This document shows positions 32,950 through 41,761 of a stretch of DNA of 64,000 nucleotides, piece by piece. This DNA is from Candidatus Halocynthiibacter alkanivorans. Lineage in GTDB: Bacteria; Pseudomonadota; Alphaproteobacteria; Rhodobacterales; Rhodobacteraceae. The first letter of the stretch is position 1; each line of letters opens with the position of its first letter. The translations under genes and the position numbers were made by a program. Below the pieces are notes generated by a model, which saw only the letters and a program-made list of their open reading frames with translations, searched no databases and was not told where the DNA came from. The DNA lies in NCBI RefSeq assembly GCF_003333265.1, contig NZ_QOLB01000077.1, positions 62,001 through 126,000 of the forward strand, given 5' to 3'.

Positions 32950-34310
32950 GGCACGTATACTCCGAACAGGTAGTCAGGCAACCACAGGGCGATGCCCGGG
33001 AACTGATACATCAATACCATGGTCAGGATCACAATCCCCAGGTAGGGCATGATCCCCCTGAAAATCTCTACCAGTTCGATCTGCTTCTTCAACACCCCTT
33101 TCAGGTAATAGGCCGACATCGCCATCGGAGGTGTCAGAAAAGAGGTTTGCAGGTTCAGCGCCACCAACATGGCAAAGAAGTAGGGGTTGACGCCGAACGG
33201 TTCCAGCAGCGGCAGGAAAATCGGCACGAAGATGATCAGGATTTCCGACCATTCCAGCGGCCAGCCCAGGAAGAAGATGATCAGCTGCGCCAGGACCAGA
33301 AACTGCCAGGGTTCCAGATCCATGCCAATAACCCACTCCGAGATCAGCGATTCACCACCCAGATAAGAGAACACAGAGGCGAAGGTCCAGGAGCCGACAA
33401 ACAGCCAGCACACCATCGCCGTGGCCTTGGCAGTCAGGAACACGCTTTCCTTAAGTTTGGTCCAAGAAAATGATCGGTAGATCACCGCCAGAACCATGCC
33501 GCCCATGGCCCCCATCGCTGCCGCTTCGGCCGGGGTGGCCAGGCCGCCTAGAATGGATCCCAGCACCAGCGCAATAAGAACGGTCAACGGCACAAAAGAG
33601 ACCAGAAGGTCGAGGTAGATCTTTTTGGCTGGTGGTATGTCTTCCAGGTTTGGCTTGGGCGCCAGTGACGGCGTTATCAACACCCGCACGATCACGTAGA
33701 CGATATACAGCGATGCCAGCAACATCCCCGGAAACACCGCCGCCGCATAGAGCCGCAGGGGCGACAGGTTGCCGATCGCGGAATAAACGATCAGCATGAT
33801 TGAAGGCGGGATCAGAATCCCCAGTGTGCCGCCGGCACAGATAACGCCTGAGGCAAAACTGCGGTTATAATTGGCGCTTGCCATCGCCGGATAGGCCAGC
33901 AGCCCCATCAGTGTCACCACCGCGCCGACTATGCCCGAAGCCGTAGAAAACACCGCACAGGTCAGCAAAGCCGCAATGGCCAGCGATCCCGGTAAATTGC
34001 GCGCCGCCATGTAAAGTGAATAAAACAGCCGGTTTACGATATTGGCGCGCTCGACCACGTAGCCCATGAACAGGAACAGCGGGATCGCGACGAGCGTATC
34101 ATTTTCCATCACCGAATAAGTATTCTGGTTCAGGAGATAGAATATGTTGTTGCTGAAGAGATCAGAGAAGGTCTCGATACCGCCCTGATAATAAGCGTAA
34201 TACCCAAACCCTACGCCCATGGCGATCAGGGTAAAAGCGATGGGAAAGCCAAGCATTACCAGCACGATAAACAAGCCAAGCATAAAAATGGCGACTTCAG
34301 GGTTTGTCAT
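32946..34310 (-). CDS. TRAP transporter large permease (DctM family), system 2
   Basis: A 454-residue protein with about 12-13 membrane spans, with the DctM segments VAIPLFLFMGYVVERANIVNR and ICAGGTLGILIPPSIMLIVY. The length and sequence fit the larger DctM subgroup with an N-terminal extension. It stands 61 bases after the small permease gene and overlaps the amidase gene. Confidence 0.93.
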   Translation of the reverse strand: MTNPEVAIFMLGLFIVLVMLGFPIAFTLIAMGVGFGYYAYYQGGIETFSDLFSNNIFYLLNQNTYSVMENDTLVAIPLFLFMGYVVERANIVNRLFYSLYMAARNLPGSLAIAALLTCAVFSTASGIVGAVVTLMGLLAYPAMASANYNRSFASGVICAGGTLGILIPPSIMLIVYSAIGNLSPLRLYAAAVFPGMLLASLYIVYVIVRVLITPSLAPKPNLEDIPPAKKIYLDLLVSFVPLTVLIALVLGSILGGLATPAEAAAMGAMGGMVLAVIYRSFSWTKLKESVFLTAKATAMVCWLFVGSWTFASVFSYLGGESLISEWVIGMDLEPWQFLVLAQLIIFFLGWPLEWSEILIIFVPIFLPLLEPFGVNPYFFAMLVALNLQTSFLTPPMAMSAYYLKGVLKKQIELVEIFRGIMPYLGIVILTMVLMYQFPGIALWLPDYLFGVYVP

Positions 34311-34371
34311 ATTAATTTCTTTCTGAGAGCGCTTTGGTCCGTCGTCCGCCGGTTTTGCGGGCGGGCTGGTG

Positions 34372-34923
34372 CTATTCCATCAACAGGTCTTCGGTCTCTT
34401 TCACGTCATCAAGACGCTCCAGCCAGACCCCGGTCCGCATCGCTTTCCAACACCGTATCAACTCGGCCAGGCCCTGAAGCAACATCAGAGCACCCGCCAG
34501 CGGGATCAGGGTTTTAAAGAAATAGATCTGGATCCGCGCCGGGCTGTTCCAGCTCACTTCTTTATAACGCCAGCTGTCAGAGGCGATTTCCCAGCCGTAC
34601 CAAAACAGAGCCATCATGCCGGGAAAGAAGAAGAGCAGATAGAGGGTGAAATCCACCCGCGCCTGCCAACGGACTGAAAACAGCCGGTACAGCACGTCGC
34701 CGCGCACATGAGTGTCCTGGGCCAGGGCATAAGGGCCCGCCATCAGAAACAGGGCGCCATACATCTGCACCATCATGTCAAAGGCCCAGACCGTCGGCGA
34801 ATTTAACACGTAGCGCACGAACACTTCATAGGCGACCGACAGGGTCAGGATCAGGATACACCAGCCAAAGGCACGTCCCACCCACAGGCTCAGCCCTTCG
34901 ATTGCATGTACGAATTTTGTCAC
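34372..34923 (-). CDS. TRAP transporter small permease (DctQ family), system 2
   Basis: A 183-residue protein with four membrane spans and the DctQ phrase YEVFVRYVLNSPTVWAFDMMVQ near residue 30. It is located after the interrupted binding-protein gene with a strong hairpin (34958-34981) in between. It forms the membrane complex with the DctM protein encoded next. Confidence 0.9.
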   Translation of the reverse strand: MTKFVHAIEGLSLWVGRAFGWCILILTLSVAYEVFVRYVLNSPTVWAFDMMVQMYGALFLMAGPYALAQDTHVRGDVLYRLFSVRWQARVDFTLYLLFFFPGMMALFWYGWEIASDSWRYKEVSWNSPARIQIYFFKTLIPLAGALMLLQGLAELIRCWKAMRTGVWLERLDDVKETEDLLME

Positions 34924-34957
34924 GTCTGCTCCGTTTCGTTGCTGGTGTCACATAGAT

Positions 34958-34981
34958 GAGGGCCCACACAGATGGGCCCTC
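34958..34981 (-). promoter_or_regulatory. Intercistronic hairpin between dctP and dctQ genes
   Basis: A perfect nine-base stem GAGGGCCCA (34958-34966) with TGGGCCCTC (34973-34981) and a six-base loop. It lies just after the binding-protein stop codon and before the small permease gene, the place where partial terminators or mRNA-stabilising hairpins raise binding-protein output. Confidence 0.6.
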
Positions 34982-35006
34982 ACGCCTGCTCAGTCGTTGT
35001 CCCGGA

Positions 35007-36101
35007 TCAACCGAAATAGTGGTTGTAAGCCAGCTTGTAATCCGGCTGGTTCAGGTTCAGATAGCCCATGACATTCTTGGCATAGACCTTCTGGCTTTCG
35101 ATCACGCGGGCAAAGAAATCGTCCTCTGCGGAAATGCGGTCAACCACCACATCCCAGGCGAAAAGCTGGGCCGTCATGACATTGTCCGGTGTCCGGTGAA
35201 CTCTGACGCCCTGTTCATCGCGCAGGGTGGTCAGATCATCGGCGTACCGTTTGGTATTGTTCCAGTAGAAGTTGGAATTCTCGGCCTCTGAGGCGAATTT
35301 CAGAATCGCCTGAAGTTCCTCCGGCAGAGCCTCGTATTTCTTCTTGTTGAAGGTGATCTCGAAGAATTCCTGCGACTGGTGGAACGAAGCAAGATGATAG
35401 TCCTTGGACACATCCTGCATCCCAAAGTCACGGTCCGAAGTCGGGTTGTTGAACTCGGCTGCATCGATCAGACCGGACTTCATTGCTGGCTGAATCTCAC
35501 CGCCGGGAAGTTGCACAACTGACATGCCCATTTCCAGAAGAACGTCTGCAGCCAGACCAACGGTCCGGTATTTCAGACCTTTCAACTGGGACACGTCCTT
35601 GATTTGCTCTTTGAACCAGCCAAGCGGCTGCGCCGGCATCGGTGAGTTGAAAAAGGACACAACATTCAGGCCCAGGGTGGCCATCAATTCGTCAAACAAC
35701 TCCTGGCCACCGCCGTAGTTGACCCAGCCCAGAACTTCCTGCGAGGACCAGCCATAACAAGGTCCGGTGCCAAACAGCGAAGCGGCCTTGGATTTGGAGT
35801 ACCAGTAGGCCGGCACGTAATGGGCCGCATCCAGAACACCGCGGTGAACCGCGTCCTGCATCTGGGATGTCTTGACAACAGAGTCGACGCTCAACAGATC
35901 GATCTTAAGCGCATTGCCGGCCATAGCGTGAACGCGGTCCACATAGGACTGGGCGTTTTCAAGGAAAATACCGCCGCCCCAGGCCGCCTGCATTTTCTAT
36001 GTTGTGGTGTGATTTGCCGCAAGCGCTGGTGTTGCCAGAGAAGCGGCGCCAATCGCCGCGCTGCCGCGCAAGAAATTTCTGCGGTTCAAAGGTATTGTCA
36101 T
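35007..36101 (-). pseudogene. TRAP binding protein (DctP family), system 2, interrupted by an in-frame amber codon
   Basis: Reading from ATG 36101 gives a twin-arginine signal peptide (NRRNFLRG, then AIGAASLATPALA) followed by AANHTTT and a TAG at 35999-35997. The same frame then continues without stops as KMQAAWGGGIFLENAQSYVD and through a full DctP domain of about 330 residues to 35007. Homologues normally read TTWKMQ at this point, so a single TGG-to-TAG change explains the break. Re-initiation at ATG 35993 would give a protein with no signal peptide. All else is intact: the DctQ and DctM genes downstream and the arginine-containing LKGLKYRT binding motif. It may be a recent nonsense mutation, a suppressible stop or a sequencing error. 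Confidence 0.85.
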
Positions 36102-36375
36102 GTGTTCCTCCCATGGAATTAACAGACATTATGTCTTGGGTGTCAGAGGTTTATGGTCCCGATGGCGGGGGATTTTCAGTCCCGTCAAAAGTTCCCCCTC
36201 AGATCAGCGTGAGCCCCCAGGTCCTCAAAAATCCGAATATTAATAATTGGTAATATTTCACTGCTGAATATTGATCAGCTGCCCTGGACGGTCCTCCCCA
36301 ACATCCGTGCTGAAAACCTAACTCAGGCGGACAACATCGATCAACTCGACGAAACTGATAATGACGATCTGGAAT

Positions 36376-37299
36376 TTAGATGCTGATTTGTTGCTGACTC
36401 GCCAGCTCCGCTGCATTGCGGGCAATCTGCTTGCGCAACCACACCAACATGGCCGACTCATGTGTGCGTGATGTCCAGTACATATCCAGGTTAAACGGGG
36501 CCGGGAACGGACATGCCACACTGATAATATCGCCACTCAATTTGTCAGCAATTCTGCTTGGAACGGTCGAAATCATATCCGTTCCGGCCAGCAACATACC
36601 GATATCTGCAGGGCTTGGTATGCTTATCGATCTGTTCAATTCCAGACCTTTTCCTTCTAATTCAACAAGATAGAAAGACCGCCAGTTGTCACCGTAAGTC
36701 ACCAGCGCGTGATTGGCATTAACATAACGCTGTTCAGTCATGGTCTGGCTTGCCAAAGGATTTTGCTTGCACATGATGCAGACATAGTGGTCGGTGAACA
36801 GGCTTCGTTTGAAAAAACCACTCTCCTTGATGGTCATCGGACTCAGCAATATGTCGCTGTCGCCGCGTCTGAGACTTTGTTCCCCCTCGGTCAGGGACTG
36901 CACCATATTGAGATGAATGCCAGGAGCTTTCTGGCGCAGAGTTTTGAGCAACAATGGCAATAAGGTCGCACGTTCATAGTAATTGCTGGCAATGCTGACG
37001 CTGGCAGTTGAGGTGGCTGGGTCAAAGACGGGCGGCTCAATTAACCCGGTAAACTCCTCAAGCATCCCACCCGCTGCGCCGACAATCGAAATACAGCGGT
37101 CAGTGGCCACGATGCCGCTGCCCTGACGCACAAATAACGGATCGCCAAACACGGTGCGCAGGCGGTCAATGGTATAGCTGATGGTCGACTGGCCAAGATC
37201 AAGTCGCTCGGCCGCTAATGAAAAAGAACGGCACTCATATACGGCCCGTAAAGTACGCAAGGCAGCAAAATCGATGGAATATGGGTCTGTTTTTTTCAC
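36376..37299 (-). CDS. LysR-family transcriptional regulator
   Basis: A 307-residue LysR protein of the NodD/LinR-like subgroup: LRTLRAVYECRSFSLAAERL, then GQSTISYTIDRLR for the HTH, and the effector domain from about residue 95 (STASVSIASNYYERATLLPL). It lies upstream of, and on the same strand as, the interrupted TRAP-amidase operon with 274 bases between, so it is the probable regulator of it. No effector can be named. Confidence 0.88.
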   Translation of the reverse strand: MKKTDPYSIDFAALRTLRAVYECRSFSLAAERLDLGQSTISYTIDRLRTVFGDPLFVRQGSGIVATDRCISIVGAAGGMLEEFTGLIEPPVFDPATSTASVSIASNYYERATLLPLLLKTLRQKAPGIHLNMVQSLTEGEQSLRRGDSDILLSPMTIKESGFFKRSLFTDHYVCIMCKQNPLASQTMTEQRYVNANHALVTYGDNWRSFYLVELEGKGLELNRSISIPSPADIGMLLAGTDMISTVPSRIADKLSGDIISVACPFPAPFNLDMYWTSRTHESAMLVWLRKQIARNAAELASQQQISI

Positions 37300-37493
37300 A
37301 ATTGACTCTTTTCTGCCAAATAAGAGATCTGCTTAAAAACGTTTGTATGGGTGTCACGTAAAGTAATTTGATAAATTGCGCCCTGTCCTGTGCGCTTCTA
37401 AGTTCAGGCCTGCGCACTCCGGACCCGGGCTGAAGAGCCTTCAGCCCGCCTGGGCACTTTCGCGACCAAACAGGTTATTTCCGGTCGCTGAAA

Positions 37494-37919
37494 TCAACCG
37501 CCATCGGCGGTGAAACCGAGCGCTTCAATAGCAGCTACTGCACAAGCTTCGTCATTGTCAGAGGTGTCACCGGTGATCCCGACAGCCCCAATGATCTTGC
37601 CTCCTGATTTGACCAGAACGCCGCCAGGGGCCGGCACCAGCGACCCGGCTGCGATGCTGTTCATTGCCTGAATGAAACCAGGTTCCGTTTGCGCCCGGTT
37701 GAAAAGCGCGCGTGAGCCCAGGCCCATGCCGATGGCCCCGCGTGCTTTTCCCTGGGCAATTTCCGGGCGCAAATTGCTGACACCGTCTTCGCGAGCAAGC
37801 GCTATCAAAAACCCGCCCTTGTCCAGCACGGCCACAGTCAGTGGTTTCATAGCCGTTTTCTTGCGCCAGGCCAGGGCCTGCGAAATGATGCTCTGCGCCG
37901 TCTGTAAATCCAGTTCCAA
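37494..37919 (-). CDS. GlcG/HbpS-family protein (DUF336)
   Basis: A protein of about 141 residues: LELDLQTAQSIISQAL at the start, VAVLDKGGFLIALAREDG, then GGVLVKSGGKIIGAVGITGD near the end, all typical of the GlcG/HbpS family, whose members bind haem or degrade cobalamin-type or glycolate-related ligands. A TTG start at 37919 is chosen because a perfect AAGGAGG lies seven bases upstream; the upstream ATG at 37970 would add a poorly conserved leader. It is the last gene of the third TRAP operon. Such proteins often accompany glycolate- or hydroxyacid-oxidising systems, but the role is unclear. Confidence 0.82.
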   Translation of the reverse strand: MELDLQTAQSIISQALAWRKKTAMKPLTVAVLDKGGFLIALAREDGVSNLRPEIAQGKARGAIGMGLGSRALFNRAQTEPGFIQAMNSIAAGSLVPAPGGVLVKSGGKIIGAVGITGDTSDNDEACAVAAIEALGFTADGG

Positions 37920-37982
37920 GGGTGCTCCTCCTTCAGGGGGTTCGGATGACACGCATGTGCGACAAGTCACCGGACAAAAATC

Positions 37983-38768
37983 TCATTTTCCGGTCCACTC
38001 CGGTTGCGTTTTGGCCAGAAAAGCCTCCATGCCGATGCGGAAGTCTGCGCTCATGCAACAAGAGGTTATCAGATCCGCATATTCGACCTTAAGCGCCGCC
38101 CGGTTGCGGCGCATGGCCTCTTTTGTTGCGCGCAGGGTCAAAGGCGCCATGGCGCCAACATGGGCGGCCAGTTCTGCGGCGCGGGACAACAGAGCCGGCT
38201 CATCAGTCAGCACTTCACTGACCAGACCCGTGGCCAGCGCTTCATCCGCGCCAATAAGCCGGGCAGTAAAAATCATTTCGCGCACCCGCCCTGCCCCGAT
38301 CAGCTCCGACAGACGGGCGAGATTGCCGGCTGCCAGGCAATTTCCCAGGGTCCGGGCGATTGGAAAGCCGAATTTCAGACTGACTGAAGCGATACGCAGA
38401 TCACAGGCGGCCGCGATTGACGCGCCGCCACCGGTACAAGCGCCATTGATCGCTGCAATGGTGGGCAGCGGACAGCGCTCCACCGCGTCAAGAACATGGT
38501 CAATCTGCGCCTCATACTCCAGCGCGTCCTGCGCGGTTTTAAACCCGCGAAACTGCGTCATGTCGGTGCCTGCCGCAAACGCTTTGCCGCCCGCGCCTGA
38601 GATAACAACAGCCTTCACTGATCCGTCGGTTTTCACTCCGCTACAGAGTTCCGCAAGCGCGTTATACATCTCAAATGTCAGCGCATTCCGGGCCTCCGGA
38701 CGTTCAAATGTGATCCAGAGTATCCCGTTTCGCATTTCACTGTTTAAGTCGCCTAAGTTGCCTGTCAT
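37983..38768 (-). CDS. Enoyl-CoA hydratase/isomerase (crotonase) family protein
   Basis: A 261-residue crotonase: GILWITFERPEARNALTFEM, the oxyanion-hole segments KAFAAGTDMTQF (near residue 65) and GACTGGGASIAAACDLRIAS (near 105). The usual glutamate region reads GFPIARTLGNCLAAGNLARL, so the exact reaction is unclear. ATG 38768 overlaps the DctM stop as ATGA, which fixes the start; a longer frame upstream belongs to the shadow of dctM. It probably acts on a CoA thioester of the imported acid. Confidence 0.88.
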   Translation of the reverse strand: MTGNLGDLNSEMRNGILWITFERPEARNALTFEMYNALAELCSGVKTDGSVKAVVISGAGGKAFAAGTDMTQFRGFKTAQDALEYEAQIDHVLDAVERCPLPTIAAINGACTGGGASIAAACDLRIASVSLKFGFPIARTLGNCLAAGNLARLSELIGAGRVREMIFTARLIGADEALATGLVSEVLTDEPALLSRAAELAAHVGAMAPLTLRATKEAMRRNRAALKVEYADLITSCCMSADFRIGMEAFLAKTQPEWTGK

Positions 38769-40045
38769 CGGTAAAAATACTCCACCAGGAACATCGGCAC
38801 TGCAGGCACATAGGTAGAGATCATCAACACAAACAGAAGCACGCCGACAAACCATATATTGACCTTGGAGACTTCCCAGATATTGGCGCGTGCCACCGAA
38901 CAAGCCGTGATCAGAACAGAGGCCACAGGGGGCGTCTGCTGCCCGATGGCAAGGTTCAGCGTGACAACCAGACCAAAATGCACCGGGTCGATGCCTGCAG
39001 CGTTGATCAGTGGGATTACAATCGGGATCACCAGAATAATAGCGGCGGCGGAATGCAGGAAAAATCCAATGATCAGAAAGAAGAAATTCAGGATCAGAAG
39101 GATTGCCCATTGCTGCGTCGTGATCGAAAGAATGCTTTCGGCCAGTTGCTGCGGGATCTGGGCCCGGGTCAGAAACCCACCCATGAGAACAGATGCCGCA
39201 ACCAGCAACATCACCACCGCTGTTTGCATGCCGCCGTCCAGCATCGCTGTTCTCAGGTGCTTCCAGTTGATGTTGCGATACCAGGCGGAGACAACAACAG
39301 CGGCCAGAACGGCAAGCCCTGCGGCTTCGGTGGCGGTCACAAACCCGCCGAATATTCCGCCCAGGATGATCACCGGCAGGGTAAAAGCCGGCAGCGCATC
39401 CACAAAGGTCTCGCGTATCCGCGGGATATTGAACGCGTCTTCAGTCGGAAAATTATAACGTCGCGCAAAGAAATAAGCGACGCCCATGAGACCGCCTGCC
39501 CCCATGAGACCCGGCACCACCCCGGCGACAAACAGTTGCTCAACCGAGGTGTTGGCCGAGGCCGCATAGAGGATCATCGGAATGGAGGGCGGGATAATGA
39601 TGGCCAGAGAGGCGGACGATGACGTCACTGCGGCGGAAAACTCTTTGCTGTAACCGCGCTTTTTCATCTGTGGGATCAGGATCGAGCCCATGGCAGCGAC
39701 ATCGGCCACGGCAGAACCGGATATCTCGGCAAAAAACAACGAAACACCGATGTTGACCATCGCCAGACCACCACGAATGAAGCCAATCAGAGAGGTCACG
39801 AAATTGATCAGCCGGTCAGTGATGCCACCGGCGTTCATAATGGCGCCAGCCAGCACAAACATCGGAATTGCGATGAGTGAGAACTTGGTGGATCCGTCGT
39901 ACATATCCAGCGCAATGGTCACCAGACTGTCGGTGCCTTCGGTCGCCAGCAGGCCGATTACACCAGCCATTGCCAGCGCCACTGCAATTGGAACATTAAT
40001 AGAGATCATCAGCAGAAGCGCGACGAAAATAGCAGCCATAAGCAT
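38765..40045 (-). CDS. TRAP transporter large permease (DctM family), system 3
   Basis: A 426-residue protein with about 12 membrane spans and the DctM phrases IAIPMFVLAGAIMNAGGITDR, ISGSAVADVAAMGSILIPQM and LAIIIPPSIPMILYAA. Its start shares one base with the dctQ stop (position 40045) and its end overlaps the crotonase gene by four bases. It belongs to the operon that begins with the class V aminotransferase. Confidence 0.94.
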   Translation of the reverse strand: MLMAAIFVALLLMISINVPIAVALAMAGVIGLLATEGTDSLVTIALDMYDGSTKFSLIAIPMFVLAGAIMNAGGITDRLINFVTSLIGFIRGGLAMVNIGVSLFFAEISGSAVADVAAMGSILIPQMKKRGYSKEFSAAVTSSSASLAIIIPPSIPMILYAASANTSVEQLFVAGVVPGLMGAGGLMGVAYFFARRYNFPTEDAFNIPRIRETFVDALPAFTLPVIILGGIFGGFVTATEAAGLAVLAAVVVSAWYRNINWKHLRTAMLDGGMQTAVVMLLVAASVLMGGFLTRAQIPQQLAESILSITTQQWAILLILNFFFLIIGFFLHSAAAIILVIPIVIPLINAAGIDPVHFGLVVTLNLAIGQQTPPVASVLITACSVARANIWEVSKVNIWFVGVLLFVLMISTYVPAVPMFLVEYFYR

Positions 40046-40611
40046 CAGACAAGATCCTTGTTTTTTTCAAGCTCGGCTTCGACTTCTTCTTCAATTTCAG
40101 CATGTTCCAGCGATATCCCGGCACGGGACATCTTCCAGTAGTCAGGCAGGCTGAGGATCTGACACAGAATAAAAAGCAAAGCGCCGATGGGAATGACGGA
40201 TTGGGTCAGCTGAACCGGCACCCAGGTCAGCGAAATAAGCCGGTCACCGGCCAGCACTTCAAGCACCTGAAATCCGGCGCGGGCCATCAGGATAAAAAAG
40301 ACCAGTACAATGGCTTCGCCCAAAAGCAATGCCGCCATGCGGTACTTAACCGGCAGTGCCAGCATCACCGTGTCAAAGCCAATATGGCGGCGGTTCAGGG
40401 CCGCAAGTGCAGAGCCGTAATAGGTAATCCAGGCCAGCATGATTGCCGCCACCTCATCATACCAGGAAAAACTTTGCCCCATGAGCCGCGCAATGACGGC
40501 GAGCGTTACGGTCAGGGTCAAAAGCACCATAAGTGATATGGTTATCCATTCGAGGATCTTACCCAGCACACCGACTATACGGGGCAGCAAGGACATTGAG
40601 TGTCGTTCCAT
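40045..40611 (-). CDS. TRAP transporter small permease (DctQ family), system 3
   Basis: A protein of about 188 residues with four membrane spans and the DctQ segment SFSWYDEVAAIMLAWITYYGSA near residue 50, then an unusually acidic C-terminal tail (EIEEEVEAELEKNKDL). ATG 40611 has ACAGG six bases upstream; ATG 40596 is another option and the frame is open to 40671. It lies between a hairpin-bearing intergenic region and the large permease gene. Confidence 0.88.
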   Translation of the reverse strand: MERHSMSLLPRIVGVLGKILEWITISLMVLLTLTVTLAVIARLMGQSFSWYDEVAAIMLAWITYYGSALAALNRRHIGFDTVMLALPVKYRMAALLLGEAIVLVFFILMARAGFQVLEVLAGDRLISLTWVPVQLTQSVIPIGALLFILCQILSLPDYWKMSRAGISLEHAEIEEEVEAELEKNKDLV

Positions 40612-40704
40612 GTTGGGCCTGTCTTTTCGAAGATGTTGTATCAAATATCTGAAAATTCCGTTTGAACCCAACGCGTCGAAATCAGGTCAAAGGGCGGTAA
40701 AATC

Positions 40705-40729
40705 GGGTGGCAAGTGCGACTTGCCACCC
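40705..40729 (-). promoter_or_regulatory. Intercistronic hairpin between dctP and dctQ genes, system 3
   Basis: A perfect 11-base stem GGGTGGCAAGT (40705-40715) with ACTTGCCACCC (40719-40729) and a GCG loop. It stands nine bases after the binding-protein stop codon on the minus strand. This is the strongest of the three binding-protein/permease hairpins in the window and probably adjusts the ratio of binding protein to permease. Confidence 0.65.
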
Positions 40730-40737
40730 AAAGTAAT

Positions 40738-41721
40738 TCAGCTGGCGTCGGCCAGACCGAGCACAAGGTCGATCATTTCCTGACCGCCTTCAACTTCGTC
40801 CGCAAAGGCTTTGTAAATCGGCGCAGAGGCCTCAATGAAGGCCGCTTTATCCGCCTCATTCACCTGGACACCCGCCGCTTTGATCACGTCCAGCAACTCC
40901 TCTTCAAGCTGGGCCGCTTTCTCGTATGTGAAGTCCTGAGTTTCCCCCGCGCAGTCGATCAAACCCGCCTGAACGTCCGCTGGCAGCTTGGAAAAATACT
41001 TTTTGGACGCAAGAATATAGGCAGGTGTGTAGACATGCCGGGTGATCGAAAGATAGGTCTGCACTTCCTGGAATTTCGCCGATGCGATTTGCGCATAAGG
41101 ATTCTCCTGACCATCAATCACACCGGTCTGCAAAGCTGTGAACACGTCCGAGAACGCCATTGGTGTCGGGTTCGCACCGTATTCCTGGAACATTTTCAGG
41201 CGCCATACCCCGTTCGGTGTGCGCAGTTTAATCCCCTGCAAATCGGCCGGCACGTTGATGGGCCGGGTATTGTTGGTGATATTGCGGAACCCGTTTTCAG
41301 CCAGGCCCAGAATGAAATAGCCCTTCGCTTCGGCGGCGGCCTGAAACTCAGGCATCAACGCGCCCTGCACCCGGCGCATATGGTCGCGGTCCGAGATGAT
41401 ATAGGGCATTTCAAAAATGCCAAAAACATCGTCGACTGACGACATTACTGACGATGGCAGCGCAAAGTCGACCTGGCCCAGTTTGAGCTTCTGCAGCAGT
41501 TCTTTGTCCTTGCCAAGCTGCGAGGATCCAAAGGTCTGAACATCCACCTGGCCCTCAAGCGACGCGTTGGCGCATTGGGCAAAATAGTCCACGCTTGCTT
41601 CGAACAAGGAACCTGGCGCGCCCACATGGCCAAATTTCAGTTTCAGATCGGACCCGGCATAGGCGCCGCTGGCAAGCCCTGCCAATGCGGTCGCGGTGAG
41701 CAGTGTTTTTATAAATTTCAT
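40738..41721 (-). CDS. TRAP transporter substrate-binding protein (DctP family), system 3
   Basis: A 327-residue protein with a Sec signal peptide (MKFIKTLLTATALAGLASGA, cleavage near AYAGS) and the DctP fold: LGKDKELLQKLKLGQVDFAL, then LQGIKLRTPNGVWRL with the carboxylate-binding Arg region near residue 165. It follows the aminotransferase gene by 40 bases and precedes the permease genes. Its ligand is probably an amino or hydroxy acid, given the neighbouring aminotransferase and FAD dehydrogenase. Confidence 0.92.
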   Translation of the reverse strand: MKFIKTLLTATALAGLASGAYAGSDLKLKFGHVGAPGSLFEASVDYFAQCANASLEGQVDVQTFGSSQLGKDKELLQKLKLGQVDFALPSSVMSSVDDVFGIFEMPYIISDRDHMRRVQGALMPEFQAAAEAKGYFILGLAENGFRNITNNTRPINVPADLQGIKLRTPNGVWRLKMFQEYGANPTPMAFSDVFTALQTGVIDGQENPYAQIASAKFQEVQTYLSITRHVYTPAYILASKKYFSKLPADVQAGLIDCAGETQDFTYEKAAQLEEELLDVIKAAGVQVNEADKAAFIEASAPIYKAFADEVEGGQEMIDLVLGLADAS

Positions 41722-41761
41722 GCTTATTTCCTCCCAGTGGATTTACTTTGTTAAATACGCC

